From the NCBI RefSeq assembly GCF_963678635.1, contig NC_087069.1, positions 14,666,660-14,730,659 of the forward strand: DNA of 64,000 nucleotides, read 5' to 3'. Position numbers and translations under genes: made by a program. Shown here piece by piece: positions 35,530 through 49,589 of this stretch; position 1 is the first letter of the stretch, and each line of letters opens with the position of its first letter. The notes beneath the pieces were generated by a model. It did no database searches. It saw only the letters and a program-made list of their open reading frames with translations, and had not been told where the DNA came from. The stretch is from Symsagittifera roscoffensis (Eukaryota; Xenacoelomorpha; Acoela; Convolutidae).

Positions 35530-38220
35530 TGCTACTTTCTAAACCAGGTTGCAGACGGCCTGACTTTCCAGACCAAGACAGAGTCGGCGCATTTTTTCAA
35601 ACCAAAAGGGAGATGCCGCAATTTTCCAGACCGAGACAAATACGGCGCGACCAAGAAAGTATCCTTGCGCCGGCGGTGGATACATTCCATACCAGGGTGG
35701 AGACGGCATCACTTTCCAGAACGAGGCGGAGACGGCGCGACCAAGAAAACATTCCTGGCGACCGCCGTGGATACGGCGCGATACTTCATACCAGGGTGGA
35801 GACGGCCTGACTTTCCAGACCAAGACAGACTCGCGCATTTTTTCAAACCAAAAGGGAGATGCCGCAATTTTCCAGACCGAGACAAATACGGCGCGTCTAA
35901 GAAAGTATCCTTGCGCCCGCGCTGGATGCGGCGCGACTTTCCAGACGAAGGCGGAACGGTGCGACCTTTCAGACCAAGAAGGAAACGGCGCGACGGTCCA
36001 GACCACCGCGGGAACGGCGCGACCTAGAAAGCATTCCTCGCGACCGCTGTGGATACGGTGCGACTTTCTAAACCAAGTTTTCCAGACCAAGGCGGAGACG
36101 GCGCTTTTTTTATGACCAAGATGGAGATGCCGCGACTTTCCAGACCGAGGCGGAGACGGCGTGAGCGAGAAAACATTCCCCGCGACCGCTGTGGATACGG
36201 CGCGACCCTTCATACCAGGGTGGAGACGGCCTGACTTTCCAGACCAAGACAGAGTCGGCGCATTTTTTCAAACCAAAAGGGAGATGCCGAGACAAATACG
36301 GCGTGACAGACCGAGACAAATACCGAGACAAATACGGCGCGACCAAGAAAGTATCCTTGCGCCCGCGGTGGATACATTCCATACCAGGGTGCAGACGGCA
36401 TCACTTTCCAGAACGAGGCGGAGACGGCGCGACCAAGGAAACATTCCTCGCGACCACCGTGGATACGGCGCGACCCTTCATACCAGGGTGGAGACGGCCT
36501 GATTTTCCAGACCAAGACAGAGTCGGCACATTTTTTCAAACCAAAAGGGAAGTGCCGCGATTTTCCAGACCGAGACAAATACGCCGCGACTAAGAAAGTA
36601 TCCTTGCATCCGCGCTGGATGCGGCGCGACTTTCCAGACGAAGGCGGAACGGCGCGACCTTACCAGGGTGCAGACGGCATCACTTTCCAGAACGAGGCGG
36701 AGACGGCGCGACCAAGGAAACATTCCTCGCGACCGCCGTGGATACGGCGCGACCCTTCATACCAGGGTGGAGACGGCCTGACTTTCCAGACCAAGACAGA
36801 GTCGGCGCATTTTTTCAAACCAAAAAGGAAGTGCCGCGATTTTCCAGACCGAGACAAATACGGCGCGTCTAAGAAAGTATCCTTGCGCCCGCGCTGGATG
36901 CGGCGCGACTTTCCAGACCAAGACAGAGTCGGCGCATTTTTTCAAACCAAAAGGGAGAAGCCGCAATTTTCCAGACCGAGACAAATACGGCGCGACCAAG
37001 AAAGTATCCTTGCGCCGGCGGTGGATACATTCCATACCAGGGTGGAGACGGCATCACTTTCCAGAACGAGGCGGAGACGGCGCGACCAAGAAAACATTCC
37101 TCGCGACCGCCGTGGATACGGCGCGATACTTCATACCAGGGTGGAGACGGCCTGACTTTCCAGACCAAGACAGACTCGCGCATTTTTTCAAACCAAAAGG
37201 GAGATGCCGCAATTTTCCAGACCGAGACAAATACGGCGCGTCTAAGAAAGTATCCTTGCGCCCGCGCTGGATGCGGCGCGACTTTCCAGACGAAGGCGGA
37301 ACGGTGCGACCTTTCAGACCAAGAAGGAAACGGCGCGACGGTCCAGACCACCGCGGGAACGGCGCGACCTAGAAAGCATTCCTCGCGACCGCTGTGGATA
37401 CGGTGCGACTTTCTAAACCAAGTTTTCCAGACCAAGGCGGAGACGGCGCACTTTTTATGACCAAGATGGAGATGCCGCGACTTTCCAGACCGAGGCGGAG
37501 ACGGCGTGACCGAGAAAACATTCCCCGCGACCGCTGTGGATACGGCGCGACCCTTCATACCAGGGTGGAGACGGCCTGACTTTCCAGACCAAGACAGAGT
37601 CGGCGCATTTTTTCAAACCAAAAGGGAGATGTCGAGACAAATACGGCGTGACAGACCGAGACAAATACCGAGACAAATACGGCGCGACCAAGAAAGTATC
37701 CTTGCGCCCGCGGTGGATACATTCCATACCAGGGTGCAGACGGCATCACTTTCCAGAACGAGGCGGAGACGGCGCGACCAAGGAAACATTCCTCGCGACC
37801 ACCGTGGATACGGCGCGACCCTTCATACCAGGGTGGAGACGGCCTGATTTTCCAGACCAAGACAGAGTCGGCACATTTTTTCAAACCAAAAGGGAAGTGC
37901 CGCGATTTTCCAGACCGAGACAAATACGCCGCGACTAAGAAAGTATCCTTGCATCCGCGCTGGATGCGGCGCGACTTTCCAGACGAAGGCGGAACGGCGC
38001 GACCTTACCAGGGTGCAGACGGCATCACTTTCCAGAACGAGGCGGAGACGGCGCGACCAAGGAAACATTCCTCGCGACCGCCGTGGATACGGCGCGACCC
38101 TTCATACCAGGGTGGAGACGGCCTGACTTTCCAGACCAAGACAGAGTCGGCGCATTTTTTCAAACCAAAAAGGAAGTGCCGCGATTTTCCAGACCGAGAC
38201 AAATACGGCGCGTCTAAGAA
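35530..38220 (+). repeat. 1345 bp higher-order duplication
   Basis: Two near-identical copies are offset by exactly 1345 bp (35665 and 37010, 36110 and 37455, 36604 and 37949). Both carry the same rare damage (GCGTGACAGACCGAGACAAA near 36301 and 37646), which marks a single duplication event. Confidence 0.85.
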
Positions 38221-41200
38221 AGTATCCTTGCGCCCGCGCTGGATGCGGCGCGACTTTCCAGACGAAGGCGGAACGGCGCGACCTTTCAGACCAAGAAGGA
38301 AACGGCGCGACGTTCCAGACCACCGCGGGAACGGCGCGACCTAGAAAGCATTCCTCGCGACCGCGGTGGATACGGTGCGACTTTCTAAACCAGGTTGCAG
38401 ACGGCATCGTTTTCCAGACCAAGGCGGAGACGGCGCACTTTTTATGACCAAGATGGAGATGCCGCGACTTTCCAGACCGAGGCGGAGACGGCGTGACCAA
38501 GAAAACATTCCCCGCGACCGCTGTGGATACGGAGGAAGACCCTTCATACCAGGTCGAGACGGCTTGACTTTCCAGACCAAGACAGAGTCGGCGCATTTTT
38601 TCAAACCAAAAGGGAGATGCCGCGATTTTCCAGACCGAGACAAATACGGCGCGACCAAGAAATCATCCTTGCGCCCGCGGTGGATACATTCCATACCAGG
38701 GTGCAGACGGCATCATTTTCCAGAACGAGGCGGAGACGGCGCGACCAAGAAAACATTCCTCGCGACCGCCGTGGATACGGCGCGACCCTTCATACCAGGG
38801 TGGAGACGGCCTGACTTTCCAGACCAAGACAGAGTCGGCGCATTTTTTCAAACCAAAAGGGAGATGCCGCGATTTTCCAGACCGAGACAAATACGGCGCG
38901 ACCAAGAAATCATCCTTGCGCCCGCGATGGATACATTTCATACCAGGGTGCAGACGGCATCATTTTCCAGAACAAGGCGGAGACGGCGCGACCAAGAAAA
39001 TTTTCCTTGCGACCGCGGTGGATACGGCGCGACTTTGGTGATCAGAGTGGATATGGCCCACACCAAGGTGGATACGGCGCAACTTTCCAGACCAAGGCGG
39101 AGAGGGCGCAATCAAATTCTCGCGACCAAGGCGGAGACGCTGCGTCTTTCCAGACCAAGGCGGAAATGGCGCGACTCTTCAGAACAGGGCGGAGAGGGCG
39201 CTACTTTCCAGACCAACGCGGAGACGGCGCGACCAAGAAAAATTTCCCAGCGACCGCTGTGGATACGGCGCGACCCTGCATACCAGGGTGGAGACGGCCT
39301 GACTTTCCAGAACAAGACAGAGTCGGCGCATTTTTTCAAACCAAAAGGAGATGCCGCGATTTTCCAGACCGAGACAAACATGGCGCGACTAAGAAAGTAT
39401 CCTTGCGCCCGCGCTGGATGCGGCGCGACTTTCCAGACGAAGGCGGAACGGCGCGACCTTTCAGACCAAGAAGGAAACGGCGCGACGTTCCAGACCACCG
39501 CGGGAACGGCGCGACCTAGAATGCATTCCTCGCGACCGCGGTGGATACGGTGCGACTTTCTAAACCAGGTTGCAGACGGCATCGTTTTCCAGACCAAGGC
39601 GGAGACGGCGAACTTTTTATGACCAAGATGGAGATGCTGCGACTTTCCAGACCGAGGCGGAGACGGCGTGACCAAGAAAACATTCCTCGCGACCGTAGTG
39701 TATACGGCGCGATTTTCCATACCAGGGTGGAGACGACCTGACTTTCCAATCCAGGACGGAGTCGGTGCATTTTTTCAGGCCAAGATGGAGATGCCGCGAC
39801 TTTTCAGACCGAGACGAAGACGGCGCAACCAAGAAAGTATTCCTTGCGCCCGCGGTGGATACGGCGCGACTTTAGCAATCAGAGTGCAGATGGCCCTCAC
39901 CAAGGTGGATACGGCGCGAATTTCCAGGCCAGGGCGGAGAGGGCGCAACCAAGAAAACATTCCTCGCAACCGCGGTGGAAACAGCGCGACTTTACATACC
40001 AGGGTGGAGACGGCCTGAATTTCCAGACCAAGACAGAGTCGGCGCAACTTTTCAGACCAAGACGGATATGGCGCGACTCTTCAGAACAGGGCGGAGAGGG
40101 CGCTACTTTCCAGACCAACGCGGAGACGGCGCGACCAAGAAAAATTTCTCCGCGACCGCTGTGAATACGGCGCGACCCTTCATACCAGGGTGGAGACGGC
40201 CTGACTTTCCAGACCAAGACAGAGTCGGCGCATTTTTTCAAACCAAAAGGGAGATGCCGCGATTTTCCACACCGAGACAAATACGGCGCGACCAAGAAAG
40301 TATCCTTGCGCGCGCGGTGGATACATTCCATACCAGGATGGAGACGGCATCACTTTCCAGAACGAGGCGGAGACGGCGCGACCAAGAAAAATTTCCCCGC
40401 GACCGCTGTGGATACGGCGCGACCCTTCATACCAGGGTGGAGACGGCCTGACTTTCCAGACCAAGACAGAGTCGCGCATTTTTTCAAACCAAAAGGGAGA
40501 TGCCGCGATTTTCCAGACCGAGACAAATACGGCGCGACTAAGAAAGTATCCTTGCGCCCGCGCTGGATGCAGCGCGACTTTCCAGACGAAGGCAGAACGG
40601 CGCGACCTTTCAGACCACCGCGGGAACGGCGCGACGTTCCAGACCACCGCGGGAACGGCGCGACCTAGAAAGCATTCCTCGCGACCGCGGTGGATACGGT
40701 GCGACTTTCTAAACCAGGGTGGAGACGGCCTGACTTTCCAGACCAAGACAGAGTCGCGCATTTTTTCAAACCAAAAGGGAGATGCCGCGACTTTCCAGAC
40801 CGAGACAAATACGGCGCAACCAAGAAATCATCCTTGCGCCCGCGGTGGATACATTCCATACCAGGGTGCAGACGGCATCATTTTCCAGAACAAGGCGGAG
40901 ACGGCGCGACCAAGAAAATGTTCCTTGCGACCGCGGTGGATACGGCGCGACTTTGGCGATCAGAGTGGATATGGCCCACACCAAGGTGGATACGGCGCAA
41001 CTTTCCAGACCAAGGCGGAGACGGCGCAACCAAGAATCAAGGCGGAGCCGCCGCGTTCTTCCAGACCAAGGCGGAAATGGCACGACTCTTCAGAACAGGG
41101 CGGGGAGGGCGCTATTTTCCAGACCAACGCGGAGACGGCGCGACCAAGAAAAATTTCCCCGCGACCGCTGTGGATACGGCGCGACCCTTCATACCAGGGT

Positions 41201-44200
41201 GGAGACGGCCTGAATTTCCAGAGCAAGACAGAATCGGCGCATTTTTTCAAACCAAAAGGGAGATGCATCAATTTTCCAGACCGAGACAAATACGGCGCGA
41301 CCAAGAAAGTATCCTTGCGCCCGCGGTGGATACATTCCATACCAGGGTGGAGACGGCATCACTTTCCAGAACGAGGCGGAGACGGCGCGACCAAGAAAAC
41401 ATTCCTCGCGACCGCAGTGGATACGGCGCGACCCTTCATACCAGGGTGGAGACGGCCTGACTTTCCAGACCAAGACAGAGTCGGCGCATTTTTTCAAACC
41501 AAAAGGGAGATGCCGCAATTTTCCAGACCGAGACAAATACGGCGCGTCTAAGAAAGTATCCTTGCGCCCGCGCTGGATGCGGCGCGACTTTCCAGACGAA
41601 AGCGGAACGGTGCGACCTCTCAGACCAAGAAGGAAACATCGCGACGTTCCAGACCACCGCGGGAACGGCGCGACCTAGAAAGCATTCCTCGCGACCGCTG
41701 TGGATACGGTGCGACTTTCTAAACCAAGTTTTCCAGACCAAGGCGGAGACTGCGCACTTTTTATGACCAAGATGGAGATGCCGCGATTTTCCAGACCGAG
41801 GCGGAGACGGCGTGACCGAGAAAACATTCCCCGCGACCGCTGTGGATACGGCGCGACCCTTCATACCAGGGTGGAGACGGCCTGACTTTCCAGACCAAGA
41901 CAGAGTCGGCGCATTTTTTCAAATCAAAAGGGAGATGCCGCGATTTTCCAGACCGAGACAAATACGGCGCGACCAAGAAATCATCCTTGCGCCCGCGGTG
42001 GATACATTCCATACCAGGGTGCAGACGGCATCATTTTCCAGAACAAGGCGGAGACGGCGCGACCAAGAAAATGTTCCTTGCGACCGCGGTGGATACGGCG
42101 CGACTTTGGCGATCAGAGTGGATATGGCCCACACCAAGGTGGATACGGCGCATTTTCCAGACCAAGGCAGAGACGGCGCAACCAAGAATCAAATTCTCGC
42201 GACCAAGGCGGAGACGCCGCGTCTTTTCAGACCAAGGCGGAAATGGCGCGACTCTTCAGAACAAGCGGAGAGGGCGCTACTTTCCAGACCAACGCGGAGA
42301 CGGCGCGACCAAGAAAAACTTCCCCGCGACCGCTATGCATACGGCGCGACCCTTCATACCAGGGTGGAGACGGCCTGACTTTCCAGACCAAGACAGAGTC
42401 AGCGCATTTTTTCAAACCAAAAGGGAGATGCCGCGATTTTCCAGACCGAGACGAAGACGGCGCAACCAAGAAAGTATTCATTGCGCCCGCGGTGGATACG
42501 GCGCGACTTTAGCAATCAGAGTGCAGGTGGCCCACACCAAGTTGGATACGGCGCGAATTTCCAGACCAGGGCGGAGACGGCGCGACCAAGAAAACATTCC
42601 TCGCAACCGCGGTGAATACGGCGCGACTTTCCTTACCAGGGCGGAGACTGCATGACTTTCCAGACAAGGCGGAGTCGGCGCAACTTTTCAGAGCAAGACG
42701 GAGACGGCGCGGCCTTCTAGACCGAGGCGGAGACAGCGCGACCAAGAAAACATTCCTCGCGACTGCGATGGATACGGCGCGACTTTCCATACCAGGATGG
42801 AGATGGCTCGACTTTCCAGACCAAGTTGGAGACGGCGCGTCTTAAACGATCAGAGTGGAGATGGCCCACACCAAGGTGGAGACGGCGCGACTTTCCAGAC
42901 AAAAGCGGGGACGGCGCGACCTAGAAAGCATTCCTGGCGACCGCGCTAGATACGGTGCGACATTCTAAACCCGGTTGCAGACGGCATCGATTTCCAGACC
43001 AAGGCGGAGACGGCGCAACTTTTAAGACCAAGATGCAGATGCCGTGACTTTCCAGACCAAGGCGGAGACGGCGCGACCAAGAAAACATTCCTCGCAACCG
43101 CGGTGAATACGGCGCGACTTTCCTTACCAGGGTGGAGACGGCATAACTTTACAGACCAAGGCGGAGTCGGCCCAACTTTTAAGAACAAAACGGAGACGGC
43201 GCGACCTTCCAGACCGATGCGTAGACAGCGGGACCAAGAAAATATTCCTCGCGACTGCGATGGATACGGTGCGACTTTCCATACCAGGGTGCAGACGGTA
43301 TCACTTTCCAGACCGAGGCGGAGACGGCGCGAATTTTCAAACCAGGGTGCAGACGGCATCACTTTCCAGGCCGAGGCGGAGACCCCGCGACCAAGAAAAT
43401 TGTTCCTCGCGACAGCGGTGGATACGGCGCGACTTTAGCGATCAGAGTGGAGATGGCCCACACCAAGTTGGAGACGCCGCGTCTTTCCAGACCATGGCGG
43501 AAATGGCGCGACTTTTCAGAACAGGGCTGAGAGGGCGCGACCAAGACTCAAATCCCCGCGATCAAGGTGGAGACGGCGCGACTTTCCAGACGAAGGCGGA
43601 GACGGCGCGACTTTTGAGACCACGACGGAGAGGGCGCGACTTTCCAGACCAACACGGAGACGGCGTAGATTTAAGACCAAGATGCAGATGCCGCAACTTT
43701 CCAGACCGAGGCGGAGACGGCGCGACCAAGAAAACATTGCTCGCAACCTATGTGGATACGGCGCGACTTTCCTTACCAGGGTGGAGACGGCATGACTTTC
43801 CAGGCCAAGGCGGAGTCGGCGCAACGTTTAAGACCAAGACGGAGACGGCGCGACCTTCCAGACCGATGCGGAGACAGCGCGACCAAGAAAATATTCCTTG
43901 AAAAGAAATTATACTGCGCGACTTTAGCGATCAGAGTGGAGATGGCCCACACCAAGTTGGAGACGCCGCGTCTTTCCAGACCATGGCGGAGACGGCGCGA
44001 CTTTTCAGAACAGGGCTGAGAGGGCGCGACCAAGACTCAAATCCCCGCGATCAAGGTGGAGACGGCGCGACTTTCCAGACGAAGGCGGAGACGGCGCGAC
44101 TTTTGAGACCACGACGGAGAGGGCGCGACTTTCCAGACCAACACGGAGACGGCGCGACCAAGAAAACATTGCTCGCAAACTAGGTGGATACGGCGCGACT

Positions 44201-47200
44201 TTCCTTACCAGGGTGGAGACGGCATGACTTTCCAGACCGAGGGGGAGTGGGCGCAACTTTTAAGACCAAGAGGGAGACGGCGCAACTTTTAAGACCAAGA
44301 TGGAGATGCCGCGGCTTTCCAGACCGAGGCGGAGACAGCGCGACCAAGAAAATATTCCTTGCGACCGCGGTGGATACGGCGCGACTTTAGCGATCAGAGT
44401 GGAGATGGCCCACATCAAGGTGGATACGGCGCAACTTTCCAGACCAGGGCGGAGACGGCGCAACCAAGAATCAAATTCTCGCGACCAAGGCGGAGACACC
44501 GCGTCTTTTCAGATCATGGCGGAAATGGCGTCACTTTTCAGATGAGGGCGGAGAGGGCGCGACTTTCCAGACCAACGCAGAGACGGCGCGACTAAGACTC
44601 AAATCCCCGCGATCAAGGCGGAGACGGCGCGACTTTTGAGACCAAAACGGAGAGGGCGCGACTCTCCAGACCAACTCGGAGACGGCGCGACCAAGCCGCA
44701 AATACCCGAAGTGACCGCGACGGATACGGCACGACTTTCCAAACCAAGGCGGAGACGGCGCGACCAAAAATCAAATTCTCGCGACCAAGGCAGAGACGCC
44801 GCGTCTTTCCAGACCAAGGCGGAGACGGCGCGAGTTTTCAGAACAGGGCGGAGAGGGAGCGACTTTCCAGACCAACACGGAAACGGCGCGACCAAGACGC
44901 AAATCCTCGCGATCAAAGCGGAGACGGTGCGACTTTCCAGACGAAGGCGGAGACGGCGCAAATTTTTGAGACCAAGACGGAGACGGCGCTACTTTCCAGA
45001 CCGAGGCGGAGACGGCGCGACCAAGAGAATTTTCCACGCGACCGCGGTGGATACGGCGCGACTTTCCATACCAGGGTGGAGACGGCATCACTTTCCAGAC
45101 CAAGGTTGAGACAACGCAACTTTTTAGACCAAGATGGAGAGGCCGCGACTTTCCAGACCGAGGCAGAGACGGCGCGACCGAATAAATTTTTCTTGCGACC
45201 GCGGTGGATACGGCGCGACTTTCCATACCAGGGTGGAGACGGTTCATCTTTCCAGACCAAGTTAGAAACGGCGCGACTTTCAAGCCCGAGGCGGAGACGG
45301 CGCATCCATAAACTAATTTTTCGCCATCGTGGTGGATGTGGCGCGACTTTAGCGTTCAAATTGAAGACAGCCCAGACCAAAGCTGAGACGGCGCGATTTT
45401 CCAGACCGAGACGCAGACGGCGCGACTTAGCGACCGACGCGGAGACGGTGCGACAAAGAAAAAACTCCTCGCGACCGCGGTGGATACGGCGCGACTTTCC
45501 ATACAAGGGTGCAGACGGCATCACTTTCCAGACCAAGGCGGAGACGGCGCAACTTTTCAGACCAAGATGGAGACACCACGACTTTCCAGACCGAGGCATG
45601 GTCGGCGCAACCAAAATTTAATTCCTCGCCACCGTGGTGGATGTGGCGCGACTCTAGCGATCAGAGTGGAGACGGCAGAGACCAAGGCGGATACGGTGCG
45701 ACTTTCCAGACCAAAGCGGAGACGGCGCAACTTTTAAGACCAAGACGGAGACGGCGCGACCTTCCAGACCGATGCGAAAACAGCGCGACCAAGAAAATAT
45801 TCCTCACGACTGCGATGGATACGGCGCGACTTTCCATACCAGGGTGCAGACGGCATCACTTTCCAGACCGAGGCGGAGACGGCGCGATTTTCCATACCAG
45901 GGTGCAGACGGCATCACTTTCCAGGCCGAGACGGAGACGGCGCGACCAAGAAAATATTCCTTGCGACCGCGGTGGATACGGCGCGACTTTAGCGATCAGA
46001 GTGGAGATGGCCCACACCAAGGTGGATAGGGCGGAGACAACGAGATTTTTCTGAGGCGGAGACGGTGCAACCAAAAACTATTTTTTCGACACCGTGGTGG
46101 ATGTGGAGCGACTTTAGCGATCAAATGGGAGACAGCCCAGACTATAGGGAGACGGCGAAATTTTCCAGACCAAGACGGAGACAACGAAACTTTGCAGACC
46201 GAGGCGGAGACGGCGCGACCAAAAAAAATTCCTCGTGACCGCGGTGGATACGGCGCGACTTTCCATACCAGGGTGGAGAAGGTTCGACTTTCCAGACCAA
46301 GTTTGAAACGGCGCGACTTTCAAGCCCGAGGCGGAGACGGCGCATTCATAAACTAATACTTCGTCACCAAGGTGGATGTGGCGCGGCTTTAGCGTTCAAA
46401 TTGGAGACAGCCCAGACCAAAGCGGAGACGGCGCAATTTTCATGACCGAGACGGAGACGGCGCGACTTAGCGACCGACGCGGAGACGACGCGACTTAGCG
46501 ACCGACGCGGAGACGGCGCGACAAAGAAAAAACTCCTCGCGACCGCGGTGGATACGGCGCGACTTTCCATACCAGGGTTCAGACGGCATCACTTTCCAGA
46601 CCAAAGCGGAGACGGCGCAATTTTTAAGACCAAGATGGAGACACCAGGACTTTCCGGACCGAGGTGGATAAGGCGTGACCAAGAAAACTGCCCTCGCGAC
46701 CGCGGTGGATACGGCGCAACTTTAGCGATCAGATTGGAGATGGCCCACACTAAGGCGAACACGGCGCGACCAAGAATCACTTCCTCGCGACCGCCGTAGA
46801 GACGGCGCGATTTTCCAGACCGAGGCGGAGACGGCGTAACCATAAACTAATTCCTCGTCACCGTGGTGGATGTGGCGCGACTTTAGCGATCAGAGTGGAG
46901 ACGGCAGAGACCAAGGCGGGTATGGTGCGACTTTCCAGACCAAAGCGGAGACGGCGCGACCAAGAAAACAATCATCGCAACCCCGGTGGTTACGGCGCGA
47001 CTTTACATACCAGGGTGGAGATGGCATGACTTTCCAGACCAAGGCAGAGTCGGCGCAACTTTTAATACTCAGACAAGACGGCGCGACCTTCCAAACCGAT
47101 GCGAAGACAGTGCGACCAAGAAAATATTCCTCGCGACTGCGATGGATACGGCGCGACTTTCCGTACCAGGGTGCAGACGGCATCACTTTCCAGACCGAGG

Positions 47201-49463
47201 CGGAGACGGCACGATTTTCCATACCAGGTGCAGACGGCATCACTTTCCAGGCCGAGACGGAGACGGCGCGACCAATAAAATATTCCTTGCGACCGCGGTG
47301 GATACAGCGCGACTTTAGCGATCAGAGTGGAGATGGTCCACACCAAGTTGGATACGGCGCAACTTTACAGACCAGGGCGGAGACGGCGCAACCAACAATC
47401 AAATTCTCGCGACCAAGGTGGAGACGCCGCGTCTTTTCAGACCATGGCGGAAATGGCGCGACTTTTCAGAACAGGGCGGAGAGGGAGCGACTTTCCAGAT
47501 CAAAACGGAGACGGCGCGACCAAGACGCAAATCCTCGCGATCAAGACGGAGAGGCCGCGACTTTCCAGACCAACACGGAGACGGCGCGACCAAGAAAATT
47601 TTCCTCGTGACCGCGGTGAATACGGCGCGACTTTCCATACCAGGGTGGAGACGGCGCAACCAAGAATCAATTTCTCGCGACCAAGGCGGAGACGCCGCGT
47701 CTTTCCAGACCAAGTCGGAAATGGCGCGACTCTTCAGAACAGGGCGGAGAGGGCGCTACTTTCCAGACCAAGGCGGAGACGGCGCAACCAAGAATCAAAT
47801 TCTCGCTACCAAGGCGGAGACGCCGCGTCTTTCCAGACCAAGGAGGAAATGGCGCGACTCTTCGGAACAGGGCGGAGAGGGCGCTACTTTCCAGACCAAC
47901 GCGGAGACGGCGCGACCAAGAAAATTTTCCTCGCGACCGCGGTGGATACGGCGCAACTTTCCATACCAGAGTGGAGACGGCATCACTTTCCAGACCAAGG
48001 CGGAAACGGCGCAACTTTTTAGACCAAGATGGAGACGGCGCAACTTTTAAGACGAAGATGGAGATGCCGCGACTTTCCAGACCGAGGCGGAGACGGCGCG
48101 ACCAAGAAAAATTTCCTTGCGACCGCGGTGGATACGGCGCGACTTTAGCGATCAGAGATGAAATGGCCCACACCAAGGCGGGGACGGCGCAACTTTTTAG
48201 ACCAAGGTGGAGACGGCGCAACTTTTAGGACCAATATGGAGATGCCACGACTTTCCAGACCATGGCGGAGACAACGAGATTTTTCTGAGGCGGAGACGGT
48301 GCAACCAAAAACTATTTTTTCGACACCGTGGTGGATGTGGAGCGACTTTAGCGATCAAATGGGAGACGGCCCAGACTAAAGGGGAGATGGCGACATTTTC
48401 CAGACCAATACGGAGACAACGAAACTTTGCAGACCGAGACGGAGACGGCGCGACAAAAAAAATTCCTCGCGACTGCGGTGGATACGGCGCGACTTTCCAT
48501 ACTGGGGTGGAGATGGTTCGACTTTCCAGACCAAGTTAGATACGGCGCGACTTTCATGCCCGAGGCGGAGATGGCGCATCCATAAACCAATTTTTCGCCC
48601 CCGTGGTGGATGTGGCGCGACTTTAGCGATCAAATTGGAGACAGCCCAGATCAAAGCGGAGACGGCGCGATTTTCCAGACCGAGACGCAGACGGCGCGAC
48701 TTAGCGACCGACGCGGAGACGGCGCGACAAAGAAAAAACTCCTCGCGACCGCGGTGGATACGGCGCGACTTTCCATACCAGGGTGGAGACGGTTCATCTT
48801 TCCAGACCAAGGCGGAGACGGCGCAATTTTTCAGACCAAGGTGGAGACGCCGCCGCGACTTTCCTGACCGAGGTGGATAAGCCATGACCAAGAAAATGGT
48901 CATCGCGACCGCGGTGGATACGGTGCAACTTTAGCGATCAGAGTGGAGATGGCCCACACTAAGGCGGATACGGCGCGACCGAGAACCATTTCCTCGCGAC
49001 CGACGTAGAGACGGCGCGATTTTCCAGACCGAGGCGGAGACGGCGCGACCAAAAACTAATTCCTCGCCACCGTGGTGGATGTGGCGCTACTTTAGCGATC
49101 AGAGAGGAGACGCCAGAGACCAAGGCGGATACGGTGCGACTTTCCAGACCAAAGCGGAGACGGCGCGACCGAGAATCAGTTACTCGCGACCGACGTGGAG
49201 ACGGCGCAATTTTCCAGGCCAAGACAGATCCAGCAAAACAAAGAACTGTCAGAACTGCGTATAGTTTTTCTCCTGTCCAACGCTTCATTTTTTATACGTT
49301 TTTTATTTAGTTTCAAAATATTTAGAATATATTACATGTTCTCCGAGGACTTTTGCATGTTCTCCACTGCGCGACTCATGTACAGACTGTGAGGACTCAA
49401 ACTCCGGCGCGACTATGCAATTTGGGTCTAAATGCAGATGCGACGCGACCCTCAAAAGCTGGG

Positions 49464-49488
49464 CATGAGTCTGGGACCTCGACCCTGG
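49464..49488 (-). repeat. 25 bp inverted repeat at the satellite right edge
   Basis: Perfect reverse complement of 19855-19879 (CATGAGTCTGGGACCTCG then ACCCTGG). Together the pair delimit 29,634 bp. Confidence 0.85.
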
Positions 49489-49535
49489 TTCTACTAGAAT
49501 TTTGAGGTATCTTTGATGTTTGAATTGATAATGTG

Positions 49536-49586
49536 TTTGTTTGTAACATCAAGATGATAATTTTGTGGCCATTCGCGTTTTTGACG
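49536..49586 (+). repeat. 51 bp direct repeat, right of the satellite
   Basis: Counterpart of 19352-19402 with two substitutions. It sits 48 bp outside the right inverted repeat, whereas the left copy sits 452 bp outside the left one. Confidence 0.8.
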
Positions 49587-49589
49587 AAA

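Larger units (their letters stand above)
19880..49463 (+). repeat. 29 bp CpG-rich satellite, about 29.6 kb
   Basis: The basic monomer is 29 bp: a GCGCGACTTTCCAGACCAAG start and a GCGGAGACG end. Variants insert 12 bases (41 bp units with GAAAATATTCCTTGCGACCG), shorten to 21 bp (GCCCACACCAAGGTGGATACG type), or swap the core (TTTAGCGATCAGAGTGG, TTTTTTCAAACCAAGATGG). It is GC- and CpG-rich in an AT-rich genome. Units are most diverged at both edges and best homogenised near 21-26 kb and 32-38 kb. The monomer lacks stop codons and 29 is not a multiple of 3, so each frame cycles through all three phases, giving long Arg-rich ORFs on the plus strand (up to 654 codons, 20333-22297) and further ORFs on the minus strand. 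I treat these as by-products, not genes. Confidence 0.93.

Noticed and set aside
21042-49200. Dozens of MEIAHTKVDTAR, MRPRWIRRDF and MECIHRGRKD-type ORFs as a protein family
   Set aside because: They recur because the satellite units recur at the same higher-order spacing.
19880-49463. CRISPR-like array (regular short repeats)
   Set aside because: There are no unique spacers, units vary continuously, the genome is eukaryotic and no cas genes are present.
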